Positions 26,208 to 38,459 of a stretch of DNA of 64,000 nt are shown here, piece by piece. The translations under genes and the position numbers were made by a program. Below the pieces are notes generated by a model, which ran no database searches, had not been told where the DNA came from, and saw only the letters and a program-made list of their open reading frames with translations. Position 1 is the first letter of the stretch. Each line of letters starts with the position of its first letter. The stretch covers positions 4,686,001 to 4,750,000 of the forward strand of contig CM070901.1 in the NCBI GenBank assembly GCA_036417435.1, in the 5' to 3' direction. Source of the stretch: Inia geoffrensis. Taxonomy: Eukaryota > Chordata > Mammalia > Artiodactyla > Iniidae.

Positions 26208-26970
26208 GTGAATGATGCTCAGCCTTACTAAAGGTAAAAGAAACGAGCACATTACGATGGGCAGAAATGAAAAACTAAAAAAAAAAGCATGAGGGGAAAT
26301 AGATATTTCATGTGCTGCTTGTAGGACTGTAAAATGACATGACTTTTTGAAGGGGAATTTAAAAATATCTATCAGATTTTTAAAGTCTCCTTCTCCTTGA
26401 CTCAGTTAATTCCAATTCTTGAAATTTAAATCTCAGGAATATTCCCAGTGGTGAGTAGTAAAGTGTGAGCAAAGTTATTTATTATGACATGGTTTATAAG
26501 AGCAAAACCACTGGATGTAGATGTCTCTCAGGAGGAACTGATTAGGTGCTTTAGGCCACATTCCCCAGGCTCCACTCTGTGCCCCCTCCCTGCCGGAATG
26601 GTATCTGTGCTGTTCACTGATGCGTTGTATTCCCAGTGCCTACAAGAGTAAACGCTTAATAGATATTTGTTGAATAAATACATTAATGAATTAATGACTA
26701 GTACAATGGAATATTATTTATCTGTTAGGAAAAATTATACACACAGATACTGACTTGGAGAAATGTTTATGATATATTGTGAAATGATGAAAAGTTTCAA
26801 GATAATATTTATAGTGTGTTCTTATGTTTGTAAAGAACAAGTTATATGTATATATAAATGTATATTTTAAGGAGTAGTCAATAGCAGATTTATATATTAA
26901 TATATGATTGTATATACTTATAAAAGGATAGATCTCTAATTCTTTGACTTTGTACACTTCAGCATTCATC
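26050..26970 (+). mobile_element. Old sense L1 with embedded L2 tail
   Basis: The segment reads as diverged sense L1 3' region (ATTTATTATGACATGGTTTATAAGAGCAAAA, then ACAATGGAATATTATTTATC; short parts). A microsatellite lies at 26148-26206. Around 26575-26690 a typical L2 tail (CCCAGTGCCTACAAGAG... AATATTTGTTGAATAAAT type) interrupts it. Confidence 0.7.
26148..26206. repeat. Compound TA/TG/CA microsatellite
   Basis: TATA-rich, then TGTGTG, then about 16 AC units, inside the old L1. The TG and CA runs are complementary and could fold. Confidence 0.95.
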
Positions 26971-27775
26971 TACTTTTTGCAGTGAGCAAAAGTAATTTTA
27001 ATCAGTTTTTCCTGCACTAAAATTCTGAGATGTCAGGACTATATAGAGAGCATATTAAAAATGTGTGGCAATTTACCCAGATCATCTTTTGTCAGGTAAG
27101 ACATCCAGGACAGGAAATGGTCCTACAAGTGTGTTTTCGTGGAGATACTCCAAAGGCAGCAGCTGGTCATTGTTGACTAGCAGAATTAAGAATGGGAAGG
27201 GAACAGGCATTTCATTCTACACGCTTGAAATCTGGAATCACAGTGCAAAAGAATGATCTTTGGAAGAGAAAAAAATATTACTTGTGAGGTGACCTTCCCA
27301 TCACCATCTTAGAGCCAGATATTAGTGTTTTTCTGTAATCTCAACACAGAATGTTCAACATGGTGGAAATGCTTTGTGAGAGGACCGGAGAAATGTGACT
27401 ATACTTACAATTTAATTTCTACTATTTTTTCTCTTCCAACAACACTCAATTTCATCGTATCCTTAAGATGTAGTAGGAGAAAGTTTGTTTAGCTTCATAT
27501 AAAACCAAGACTTAGAATTTAAGTAGTCATTTTTGAAGGGCTGTGGGAAGGGAAGGTAGAAGTAGCAAACGAATTATTCATGGGATTGGCTGGGGCAATC
27601 AGGTCTCTTCCTTTGAAGGTCAATTTCTTGAATTCCAGACTCTGCTGCTTCCAGGGGTTCTGTGAGAGAAGACCACCTCTGCTGGTGTCCTGAGTGTTCA
27701 CTGGTGGCTGCCAGGGCTTTCGAGTCATGTTTGCATTCAGTGTTTTGGGAATGTCCTGGTCCTCTTAGAATTCAG

Positions 27776-27819
27776 GCTTAATTCTAAGTCCTAAATTCTA
27801 AGGCTTCTTAGAATTAAGC
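27776..27819. repeat. Perfect 13 bp inverted repeat
   Basis: GCTTAATTCTAAG (27776-27788) and CTTAGAATTAAGC (27807-27819) are exact reverse complements with an 18 bp spacer; a hairpin could form in RNA or DNA. No known element recognised. Confidence 0.9.
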
Positions 27820-28954
27820 ATTAATAGGGCTAAAATTTATTGAGAAAAATGACAAAATACTTGAATAAACAAGACACAGAAATATATGTCTTTAACCATG
27901 GTTTTCTGTTAACAAAAGTAATGTATTTTACTATAGAAAAATTGGAAGAAAATAAAGAAAAAGAAAGTAAAGGCACTTACATTTGTAAAACATAATCATT
28001 GCTTAAAGTTTGGTATTCATTCTAGACTTATTTCCATGTCTTGTTAAGACACGTTTATAAATCTTTCTATTGGATAGCAAACTAAATATTTAACTGTAGT
28101 GTTTATTCACAGCTGGTAAAGTGAATGAATATATATAGAAGCAGTTAATAAATTGAAAAAGCTTCTATGGCTTTCATATTATCCACTGTAAGTGCTGAGA
28201 ATTTTTGCACATGCTTAATCTGACAATTGGTCATTTCACTATTTTTTCTTAAAAGTTGAGATTTAGCATAAAGATGATTTCCTTTCTGATTATAGTTTTT
28301 AAAATTAGTTACTTATTTCTTTACCTGGAGTATATTACGACTTTCAAATATGAAAAAATTTTACCATCTTTTTCTTGAAGCTGTCTTTTGTGAAAAATTA
28401 GTGCATTTATACTGAAACACACTACATTTTTAGTTATTCTGTTGCGAGATAATACTGGATTGATTATTCAGCGGTCATTTTTAGTATCAGTGATTTAAGA
28501 TTCTTAGATAGAAATTAATAATTTCTCCTGTTGTCTTTATATCCTGTTAAACACTAAATGTTTTTTTTATTGTGAGCAACTATATCTTCATCAAAAAGCT
28601 CTTCATTTAAAAAAAAACAAAACTCTTCATTTATTTTACCTTCTAATGTTTGAGTTTGTGTTTTAATGATCTAAATTTTAAAAGAAAAGTATAACTATCT
28701 CTTGAGTTTTTGTTGACATTGAACAGTTTAAAATATTTTAGGTCCCTAAAGAGGAGTCATAATGAAAATGGGATACATTTAAGGATGTTTAAGATTTTTT
28801 AATGCAAAGTAAAATTAAATACAAATTGGTAGTAAATTTTCATTAGAAAAGCAAAAAATAACTCTGAGTGTTGGATTTCTTGAATAACAAAGACTTTTAG
28901 GTTAGAGATGACAATGATAATACTAATAATAACACATAAATTAATAACAACATC

Positions 28955-29030
28955 ATTTAGTGTTTGTTTACTATAAGCCAAGCATTTTGCTAAGTGATTT
29001 ATATACATTATTAATAAAAATTACTCTATG
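28955..29030 (-). mobile_element. MIR 3' fragment, antisense
   Basis: CTATAAGCCAAGCATTTTGC followed by TAAGTGATTTATATACATTA matches the antisense 3' end of MIR. Confidence 0.6.
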
Positions 29031-29031
29031 C

Positions 29032-29227
29032 CTTAGAGTTATGAGCTAGAAAATTTTCACATAAAGCTTTAAAGCTACTTTTCATCCTGGATGATGCCAT
29101 TATATAAGACTTGAAAGTAATTTAGATTTACCTTAGAGTTCTAAGCTAGAAAATTTGCACACAGTGCTCTCAAAACCATGGGTTCTTCTTCGACTGGATT
29201 TATGCTATTATAAGTTTTGAAAGTAAG
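29032..29227. repeat. Diverged tandem duplication of about 99 bp
   Basis: CCTTAGAGTTATGAGCTAGA (29032) recurs as CCTTAGAGTTCTAAGCTAGA (29131), and both units end in GAAAGTAA after a TTATATAAG / TTATAAG stretch. Small insertions separate the two copies. It directly follows a MIR fragment. Confidence 0.85.
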
Positions 29228-29387
29228 TGTATTTAATTTGTATTTGTTTCATTCTCTCTGTAGAAGAAATATTACAATTCAGGTTTATTTAATATAAAAG
29301 TCAATATTTAATTTTGAATTTTCGTATGCTTTAGCCTTTTCTATGGCATGTCTCGCCTACTTTAACAAGATTTCAAAAATACCCTGA

Positions 29388-29607
29388 GGGCTTCCCTGGT
29401 GGCGCAGTGGTTGAGAGTCCGCCTGCGGATGCAGGGGACACAGGGGACACGGGTTCGTGCCCCGGTCCGGGAAGATCCCACATGCTGCGGAGCGGCTGGG
29501 CCCGTGAGCCATGGCCGCTGAGCTTGCGCGTCCAGAGCCTGTGCTCCGCAACGGGAGAGGCCACGACAGTGAGAGGCCCCCGTACCACACACACAAAAAA
29601 ACAAACA
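29388..29607 (+). mobile_element. CHR-type SINE with small internal duplication
   Basis: Sense copy in which GGGGACACA is repeated in tandem just before box B, giving a 9 bp longer head than its relatives. The tail is impure (ACACACAC, then A-rich with CAAACAAAC). A short target repeat ACCCTGA flanks it (29381-29387 and after the tail). Confidence 0.93.
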
Positions 29608-31949
29608 AACCCTGAGATATTACTAATTTAAATCATGCCATTGTTTGTATTTAGAATTGCTTTCGTATAATAGCAAAAATGCAAGAAGTAACTTTTCCCC
29701 TAATTTGATTAACGTAATTTTACAACTATATAGTTGTCGCCAAGGGTTCAAAATTAAATACTTTCATAAGGAAGACAGTTTGATGTTTGGGACCTTTGTA
29801 GTCCTCCCTGCCCACCTCCCCTGTAACTCATACCAAACTTGAGGCTTTCACACTCTTCCTTGAAGCAAGTCCCTTAGAAGCAGAATGTTTCAATTTTACA
29901 CATTTTGTGTCAATTTTCCAGGCAGAAAAACAGCCTCTAGACATTAGACGTTTTTCTACGGAAAGGCAGTTTCCTTCGTTTTATTTGATTACTCTGAGTT
30001 AGGTTCCTGCTGACCACTTAGACTGTTAGTGGTTACCTGACTATTTGACAAAAAACATTTCCTTTCCCTTATTTAACCTTTGACTTTTGGATGTAAAAGT
30101 TTTATCAGCTCGATAGTGGAAGCACAAGTGTGAGGGGAATCTCCCATGGCTTTACATATACATCTGTCCTTTGCCTTATGTCTTTATGAAAAATTAAGGA
30201 AATAATCTTAGGAGATTCTTTGACTTTTGTTTTAAAATAATTGGCCTTCATGTATTTGTTTTACATTTATGTATGTTTACAAGACTATGAGAGTCCCAGG
30301 AATCCTTTGTTAAAGAACTACATTTTCAGTTTTATAAAATTCAAGTAAAGTATCTTATTTAGTATTATATGTTGAATGCATTTTTAAAAACTTTCTGGGA
30401 TTTTTGTGTTTGGTTGTACAAAAACAGGTTGGGACTGTAAAATTTAGTGAAAACTATTTTAACTTAATGATAATCAGCTTAGGAGCTTATACATTAGTTA
30501 AAAATTGATTGCTTTGAACTTACGTTGTTTGAAAATTATCTAAGAAACCACAAAAATAAAAACATGAGAATAACATTTCTTACCTGAGCAAGATAAGCTT
30601 GTATAATTTATAATATTTATTTTATATCTATGTGTGTTTGTATTTTTTTGGCACACGTTTTATCTTTAAAGTGTGCAATGGAATCTTGTTAAAATATTTG
30701 AATTATTGACTACTTTGTGTACCCTGGACCATTTTCTTGTCATGTAAAAAAGTAAGCAGGACTTCCTGTTGAATATTTGCTCCATACCAGGGGTTGTGAA
30801 TTCAGTTACCTGTAGGGACAAGGTAAGGGCCTAAAATGAGATAAGCAGGTTTGGCTGACAGTAGGAAATTGGGGTGATCCAAATAAATAGCACGTGCCCC
30901 ATCCAAAGACAGAAGCTGTTACCCAGCTTTACGTATTTGTTGCAAAGTTAAAATAAATAAAAGTGTAACCAGTATTGCCAGTCCTTTTGATTTTTAAGAG
31001 AAGAAATCTAGATTTTTAAGTGAATTATCTGATTTAGAAGTTGGCCACTTACTCAGTTCAACAACAACAATGGTGCGTTGCCCAAACAGAATATGACTGT
31101 GGGCTGGATATGTCTGCATGTAGCCAGTTTACACCCTCCGCTCTGGATGCTGTTGTTTATTTGCAACGGAAAATGTCCCTGTTTCCTTGACATCCTAAGA
31201 GCGTGACTAGGTTACAGAGTAGTGCCACTTGGATACAAGTGATGTTTTCATTAAAAAAACGTGAATGATATGTACTCTTAAAAAGGAGCTAGTTATCACC
31301 AAGAACCAGTACATGTTCACAAAGCACATCGTGTGTAACTAAACTCAGTTCTTTATGGTGATGGCACTTACTGGTGTATCAGGCAGTGCTGTTGTAGAAA
31401 TTTGAAAGAGGCTGTCCCATTATCTCTCATGAACACATCATACAGAGAGAAAAATGTTGGCTAGACAATAGACAATGCAGTTATGAGTCTTCTTATTGAT
31501 CGAAATATACTTAGATGTTGATAGATTTATGTTGTTTGAGCAGAGATCTTATACCATGTTGCAGGCCATATCCTTTTCAAAATTTTTATCCACAGTGATG
31601 AACGTATAAGCAGTACTAAAATCTATAATTGGAAGGAATTACCAATCTGTGAAACGAAAGAGTCAAATTAAACAGATGTTAATCTGCTGGGAAATTTGCC
31701 CATATGAATAAAATATAATTTAAGAGGCAGAAAGGAGGGTAATGCCCTGAACATTAGTTAAACAAATTTTAGAAGATAGAATTTACTTTAGTGTATAGAA
31801 ATTATAAGTAGGCTGATTTAAGATTAAACCAGAATGAATAAATTTTGTTCACATTTTATGCAGCTTCCTGAAAACATCTGGTCATTGGACAATGTTTATT
31901 CAAAGGCTGGGTATTATAGAAGTACACGCCTGTATTGGGTGATTGGTAG

Positions 31950-32150
31950 ACCCCTGAGCATGTATTATTGCTCAGTCAGAGTTCTAATCTCAGGCTTGCC
32001 ATTTGGTAGCTTTGTGACCCTGGATGAGTTGTTTTACCTTAGTTTAGTCAAATATATATCATAGTATTATTATAAGAATTAAATGAGAGAACACGTATAA
32101 AGTACCTAGTGTATTTTCATACGTATAGTTAGTGCCTAAGAAGTTTTATT
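31950..32150 (+). mobile_element. MIR
   Basis: TCTCAGGCTTGCCATTTGGT, GCTTTGTGACCCTGGATGAG, AATTAAATGAGAGAACACG and TAGTGCCTAAGAAG follow the MIR order. Confidence 0.75.
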
Positions 32151-34044
32151 CTCTGTACTTCCAGTTATCTTAACGTGTGGAATCTCTGATTCTTAGATTC
32201 TGCTCTCTACTCCCTAGATGGGCATAGACCTGACTAGTAAGTCTTACTGTCCAAACAGAAATAACTAAGCATGATGGAGCCTTAGAGATCACGGTGAGAA
32301 ATATCTCATAGGTGTAAGCCTTGTTGTAATAGTTAAAAAATTATGTTAGTCTGATTTATATCAGTGATCTATATATAATAGAGTCAAGAGTTGAATGAAC
32401 ATGAGAACAAAATCCAGCATCCCTGTATAAAGAACAAACATAGCCTGGTATCAGGATGCAATGCAGTTGAAAGTATTCTTGGAGATAATAAAAAATAACA
32501 GTAATTATAAAACGATACCAAAATACCTAGCACTGTTAAATTTTGAAAAGTAAGCTGACTGTTAATTATTAATTCAGTTTGTTTCATTTTCAAAAACAGG
32601 TCCATAATCTTACAAATAAATTGTGTTTTTTTGGTATAAACTAGCTTTTTAATGAAAAATTGGATTCCAGTTTGTTTTCATAATTTGAAAAGAAATTGGA
32701 AGGGGAAGATAATCGATGAAAAGTAATGATGTAAAGATGAGAAGACCAGAACATTTGGTCTAGAAAAAAGAGATTCTCTCACTTTGCAATAACTTATAAT
32801 TATGAGATATTTATTACATATCTTATTTTTATAGTGAACCAGGAAGGAAGTTTAAACAAGGTTCCACATTATTTGAGTAAGGTGAACATGAGAGTATAAG
32901 GATTAACAGGTAGACATGCAAACCACCTAAAGTCAATATATCTTGCTTTATCTGAAGATTCTTGAGAGCAGGATAGAAACAGACCTGCATGTTCCTTGAA
33001 TAGATTAGGTCTCATCTCATCTGAGCATATAGATCTGAATTACATAACACATTGATATTTTCTTGAAATAGCAATTTCTTCAGGCTGTTAAAAGTTGAAA
33101 TGTGACTATGAAATGACTTCAAATGAAAGAAATTGTACTGTATCCAAGAAACTATAGTGTGTCTTGGCAGGACATCCTCCATGAAAATTATTTCATTGAG
33201 TTATAATGAGTATGGAAAATACGATGTGGTAATTTGCATGATACTGAGTTGATAATCTACAAACAGTATTAGTAATGTTTAAGGTTTTTATTTTGTGAGC
33301 GAAAGATACGGTAGAAAGTAGATTAGCTATCTAAGCACTAGGGCTAGAAGAGTTGAGTAATTTAAACGTGAAAATTGAGATTACCTATACTAACTTCGGA
33401 TTCTCAGATTTTCCCCAAACCGTCAGAGCTTTGGCACATACTCACCCAGGTTTTTCCAGACTCCCACACGAGGCTGTCAGCTTGTTGCAACCCCCTGTCC
33501 CAGAAAATCCTGCCCAAGGCCCTCATTCCTGTTTCCATCTGGACTGGTTGCTCACCAGGCGTTGGCACATTTATCCTTAGACTTACCTGTTCTTCCCTGG
33601 AATTCAGTTTCTTGTCTCTATATCCCCATATTCCTCCTTTCTGCTTCACTCTTCCATTTTGTCGCTTCCCAAGAATATTATGGAGAAGGTAAATTTTTGA
33701 GTTCTAGAAAGACTGAAACTGCTATCAGTCTATCCCCAAACTTGATTGATAGTTTCTCTGGACAAAGAATTCTAGGTTGCAGGGGATTTAACCTCTGCCT
33801 TTTGGAGGCATTGTCTTCTGACTTCCCAGAATTGCTGTTGAGACAGAGGTTCAGGGGCATTTTGGATTGGATGCCTTCGTACGCTACCTATTTTGTCTCT
33901 TTGGAAATTCTTAGGTGCTTTTCTGTCGCCCCTGTTCTGCAATTTCACTGTGATACTCTGGTTTGGCTCATTTATTTTACAGTTACCCCAGTGGCACTTT
34001 CAATGTGGAACCTCATGTCTAAAGTTCCGGAATTTTTCTAGTAG

Positions 34045-34258
34045 TTTTTTTGTTTTGTTTTGTTTTTGCGGTACGCGGGCCTCTCACTGCTTCGGCCTCT
34101 CCCGTTGCGGAGCACAGGCTCCGGACACGCAAGCTCAGCGGCCATGGCTCACGGACCCAGCCACTCCACGCATGTGGGATCTTCCCGGGCCGGGGCACGA
34201 ACCCATGTCCCCTGCATCGGCAGGCGGACTCTCAACCACGGCGCCACCAGGGAAGCCC
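34045..34258 (-). mobile_element. CHR-type SINE, antisense
   Basis: Antisense copy with a TTTTG-rich tail complement and a complete body; a few bases are missing in the middle (CCACTCCACGCATGTGGG). No clear target duplication was seen. It sits about 140 bp before a twin-primed L1. Confidence 0.93.
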
Positions 34259-34394
34259 CCTTTCTATTGATTTTAATTTTTTTTAGCATTTGTATTTTGA
34301 ATTTATAAGAACTTGTTCTTATTGTCTAAAAATTTATTTTTTCACTTCTTTCTCCTTTTTTATATTTCATTTTGTTTAAAAGCATCCTGTTCTT

Positions 34395-34921
34395 CCCATC
34401 TTGCCCCTAGGTTCTTCACGACCCTTTTTTTTTTTCTTAGATTCCATATATATGTGTTAGCATACGGTATTTGTTTTTCTCTTTCTTACTTCACTCTTTA
34501 TGACAGACTCTAGGTCCATCCACCTCACTACAGTAACTCAAGTTCGTTTCTTTTAATGGCTGAGTAATATTCCATTGTATACATGTGCCACATCTTCTTT
34601 ATCCATTCATCTGTCGATGGACACTTAGGTTGCTTCCATATATACACTACCAAACGTAAAATAGATAGCTAGTGGGAAGCAGCCGCATAGCACAGGGAGA
34701 TCAGCTCGGTGCTTTGTGACCACCTAGCGGGGTGGGATAGGGAGGGTGGGAGGGAGGGAGACGCAAGAGGGAAGAGAGATGGGGACATATGTGTATGTAT
34801 AACTGATTCACTTTGTTATAAAGCAGAAACTAACACACCATTGTAAAGCAATTATACTCCAATAAAGATGTTAAAAAATAAAAAAATAAAATAAATACTA
34901 GATTAGAACAATGAAAAAAAA
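34395..34921. mobile_element. L1 3' end with internal inversion (twin priming)
   Basis: 34395-34640 reads as antisense L1 (end of ORF2/start of 3' UTR), then switches at about 34641 to sense 3' UTR running to a polyadenylation-like AATAAAGATG and A-rich tail. The outer ends carry a nearly identical target repeat: AGCATCCTGTTCTT at 34381-34394 and AGCTACCTGTTCTT at 34922-34935. One insertion event with a 5' inversion explains this. Confidence 0.88.
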
Positions 34922-36630
34922 AGCTACCTGTTCTTTATTCAGCTCCTGTGGATATTAATGATAATTTTTGAAACTTTCACCTGGTGTTTGTATTGTCTTT
35001 GTTTACTTGGAGTTCCTTTTATGTTTGTATTGATGTCTGTATTTCCTCAAATACCTGGTGGTTGGACCGTTAATTTATATTTAAGATAGAGGCACTGAAC
35101 TGAATTAGCATCATTGTATGTGCAGTGGTTAGTTTCACAAGAAAATACAGGGCCTTTGAGGTATTTTTTTCCTTTGAGAAATTCCCAGATCAGTGTCTCA
35201 GGATCCTGTGGGGGCCAGTCTATTGGCTAATGGTCATTTTCCCTTCTCTTGACACTCAGGTTTTGGTTTTCTCTTTTCTGCAAAGTCAGTTATTCTTTGC
35301 TTGCTTACCACCTTTACAAAGCCATTCACCTTTGTTGCTTTCTATTGCATTTGTCTTTGTCCTTATTAATTTATACCCTTTTTATTTATTTACAGTCATT
35401 TTAGTGGCATTTCCAAAGGGCACAGGGATAAATGGATGTACTACTCAATATGCTAGATTTAATGAAAAGTTGGTAGATATTTTTAAATATGATAGGCATC
35501 TTTTATATCATTGCTTACTATTTATAATGATCATTTTAAAGAACTCTATAGCATTCTGCTGAGTAAGGATACTGTCGTTTACCTGACGGTTCTTTTGTTC
35601 TGACTTCAGGCAACTCCTAATTAAAAAGCATCATTCATGGTCACTAATAAATCAGACATTATATGAAAAAAATGCAGAAAGAATGCTGTTTTTCTAAGCT
35701 CTAGTCATTGATTATGAAATCTGTTTTGTGTACCTGTACTCTTTGTCAGTATATAATTTTGTAGTAAAAGTATCACACTTTTTTCTCTTAAAAAGTAGTC
35801 TGTTGTCATTCTCTGAAGAAAAAAAATGAGCATTTGTTAACTGATAATAAACTACACTGGTGTGTTTTGTGAGTTACCCTTCTTATATGTGAAAAGTGTA
35901 CATTTTAATAAACAATTAAAAACTTTGGAGAGATTTTAAATATACATACCTTAATTTGTTGAAAAGGAGTACAGATTTTATTTTGTACAATTGATTTTTG
36001 GATTTAGTATTTTGCTTTCATAAAATTAATTATATGTGTGTCTAGCAAAATGAATCAAAATGATTTTTAAATTATACATGTTTTTGATACTTAAATGCTA
36101 TTTATAATATTTACAGTTTTTAAAATAGGCTTTCTTACTTGTGTTGATGTTTATTTTGAAACTTACCATCCCACGTAAACATCACTTTCCAAAGAATTGA
36201 TTAAATTAATAACCACATAATTCTATTTTTTATACACTTAATTCAGTAATATTTGAAAAGAAATGATTATATCTTTGTTTTAAAAGCTTTTTAAAATTAG
36301 TTTTTATTTGATATTATCTTATTACAGTGGTTAATTTTTATTCTATGAGTGCTTTTGGTGCACTCATACCATGTTTACCACGCAGTGGGATTAAGTGATT
36401 TTCGGTGCTGCTAACATAAAATAGAAGTGTGTAATGAATAACCTTTATAATGGAATTTTGGATTCTGATTACTTTATGAAAACTAATAGTAGATTATATG
36501 TAAAATTTTACTGTAACAGTAAAGAGAACATGGGTATAGTTCTTTTTTGCCCTCCAGGATCAACCTGTTTGAAATAATCTAGATTTGATGTTTATTTTGC
36601 CATCTTGTTTCTTGATTCTAAATGATACAT

Positions 36631-36632
<2 letters not shown>

Positions 36633-36660
<28 letters not shown>
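36633..36660. repeat. (AC)14 microsatellite before an exon
   Basis: Fourteen pure AC units ending 34 bp before the third visible DENND1B exon, upstream of its T-rich tract. Possible hnRNP L site, inferred from known CA-repeat binding only. Confidence 0.95.
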
Positions 36661-36661
<1 letters not shown>

Positions 36662-36694
36662 TTTTTAAAGTTTTTTGTTTTTTTTTTTTTACAG

Positions 36695-36764
36695 TTACCT
36701 GCCGTGGTTTGAAGTATATTACAAGCTTCTAAATACTCTGGCAGACTACTTGGCTAAGGACCTG
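36695..36764 (+). CDS. DENND1B: DENND1B exon (about residues 99-122, uDENN)
   Basis: This 70 bp exon supplies the last base of the split Ser and then reads YLPWFEVYYKLLNTLADYLAKDL, ending exactly on a codon. The acceptor is a 12-base T run plus ACAG, and the donor is CTG|GTAAGT. YLPWFEV.YKLLN.LADY is one of the most conserved stretches of DENND1 proteins and forms a uDENN helix. A (CA)14 microsatellite ends only 34 bp before the exon, just upstream of the polypyrimidine tract. CA repeats at such positions can bind hnRNP L and modulate exon use in other genes; whether this one does is unknown. The intron before the exon is about 12.3 kb. The final pair Asp-Leu differs from human Glu-Leu. Confidence 0.96.
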
Positions 36765-36784
36765 GTAAGTCATGTTTTTTCCCC

Positions 36785-37905
36785 ATTTTTTAAATTGTGG
36801 TAAAATACACCTAACATGAAATTGACCATTTTAACTGTCTTTAAGTGTACAGTTCTGTACCATTAAATACATTCACATTGTTCTGCAGTGATCAGTACCA
36901 TCATCTTTACAACCTTTTTACTTCCCAAATTGAATCTCTCTACCCATTAAACAGCAACTTCCCATTCCTCCCTGCCCTTGCCAAGTCCCTGGCAACAACC
37001 ATCATACTACTTTCTGTCTGTCTGCATGGGACCATATACCCCGTATAAGTAGAATGATACAATGTAGATCCTTCTGTGACTGGCTTATTCCACTTCATGT
37101 TTCAGAGTTCATCAATGTTGTAGTATATGTCAGAATTTCCTCCCTGTTTGAGGGTGAATAATATTCTGTTATTCACACACCACATTTTGTTTATTCATTC
37201 ATATTTAGATGAACACTTGTGTTCCTTCCACCTTTCGGCTGTTGTGAACAAAGCAGCTATGAACGTGGGTGTACAAATAACTGTTTGAGTCCGTGTATTC
37301 TTTTGAGTATATTCCCAGAAGTAGAACTGCTGAATAACATGGTAATTCCGTGTTTAACTTTTTGGAGAACTGCCATAACATTTTCCACAGTGGGTGCATC
37401 AATTTACATTCCCAGGAGCAATGCACAGGGTTCCAGTTTCCCCATATCCTCCCCAGCAGTTATTTTTTGTTTTCGTTTTGTTTTGTTTCTATAATGGCCA
37501 TCCTAATGGGTGTGAAGTGGTATATGATTGTGGCTTTCATGTGCATTTCCCTAAACATTAGCGATATAGAGTCTTTTCATGTGCTTATTGGTCATTGTAT
37601 ATCTTCTTTGGAGAATTATTTATTCAAGTCCTTTGCCATTTTTAAATCGGTCTTCATGTTGTTGTTGAGGAGTGGGAGTTATTTACATATTCAGATATTA
37701 ATCCTTTGCAGATATATGATTTGCAAATATTTTCTCCCGTTCTGTGGGTTGTCTTTTTACTTTGTTGATAGTGTCCTTTGATGCACAAAAGTTTTTAACT
37801 TTCATGAAGTCCAATTTATCTGTTTTTGTCTTTTGTTGCTTTGTGCTTTTGGTGTTAGCTCAAGAAATAATTTTCAAATCCAATGTCATGCGTGAAGCTT
37901 TCTTT
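36785..37905 (-). mobile_element. Old L1 ORF2 3' region, antisense, 1.1 kb
   Basis: Long antisense match to the familiar old mammalian L1 sequence (GTGGTAAAATACACCTAACAT ... GGCCATCCTAATGGGTGTGAAG ... GCACAAAAGTTTTTAACTTT; short parts). It begins about 20 bp after the donor of the third visible exon. Frames of 90-143 codons on the + strand are chance translation of it. Confidence 0.9.
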
Positions 37906-38459
37906 TCTTCTTCTAAGAATTTTATAGCTTTAGCTCTTATATTTATCTTTACACCTTTATCCTTTTTTCTTAAAAATAAAAACAAAACAGAAACTGAAGT
38001 TTGCTTTGAATTAATGAACTTCTGTGGGATGATAGTTTGTAAATTTTCCCCTTAATCATTCTTCCCTATTTTAAATAAGAACTAATTTACTAAGATATTA
38101 GCTATGCTATTTGATGCAATTTAATTCAAATAAAAGGTTTTTTTAAAAAAAAGTCTGCAGTGATTGCCTGTTGTTGCTTTCTAATTTTGAAATGTAGGGT
38201 ATATTTTCTGGTCCCTGGCTATCTGCTTAAATTCTTACTTGATACTCCTCCACACTTGAGACTGTATTTTGTTTGGTCATCTGACATTGTGTTTTCTTTG
38301 CTTTTAGTTATAGCCTCCGTCTTTCTTTGAACTTTTTCCTTTATCTACACCTAGAATTTTGGTGTTCTTATGTTCTTAGTTTTCTTTTCTCTTCTCTCTA
38401 GAAATTACTTATGGGCATCTTATACACCTTCTTAGTTGTTAAGTACCACCATATTCTGA

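Larger units (their letters stand above)
24360..36694 (+). other. DENND1B intron between visible exons 2 and 3
   Basis: This is a 12.3 kb intron from GTAAGT to TTTACAG. It contains a tiny antisense L1 tail with target duplication (24.6 kb), an L1-like patch and CA repeat near 25.4-25.6 kb, old sense L1 with an L2 tail (26.0-27.0 kb), a perfect 13 bp inverted repeat (27.8 kb), a diverged 99 bp tandem duplication (29.0-29.2 kb), two CHR SINEs (29.4 and 34.1 kb), a MIR (32.0 kb), a twin-primed L1 (34.4-34.9 kb), and a CA microsatellite next to the downstream exon. The rest is unassigned AT-rich DNA. Confidence 0.85.

Noticed and set aside
33562..34041. 159-codon + strand frame
   Set aside because: Looks like AT/T-rich repeat-like DNA with a Leu/Phe/Ser-rich chance frame adjoining a SINE; no domain or conserved pattern.
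37219..38055. Several 90-143 codon + strand frames
   Set aside because: They are wrong-strand translations of an antisense old L1; hydrophobicity comes from T-rich antisense text.
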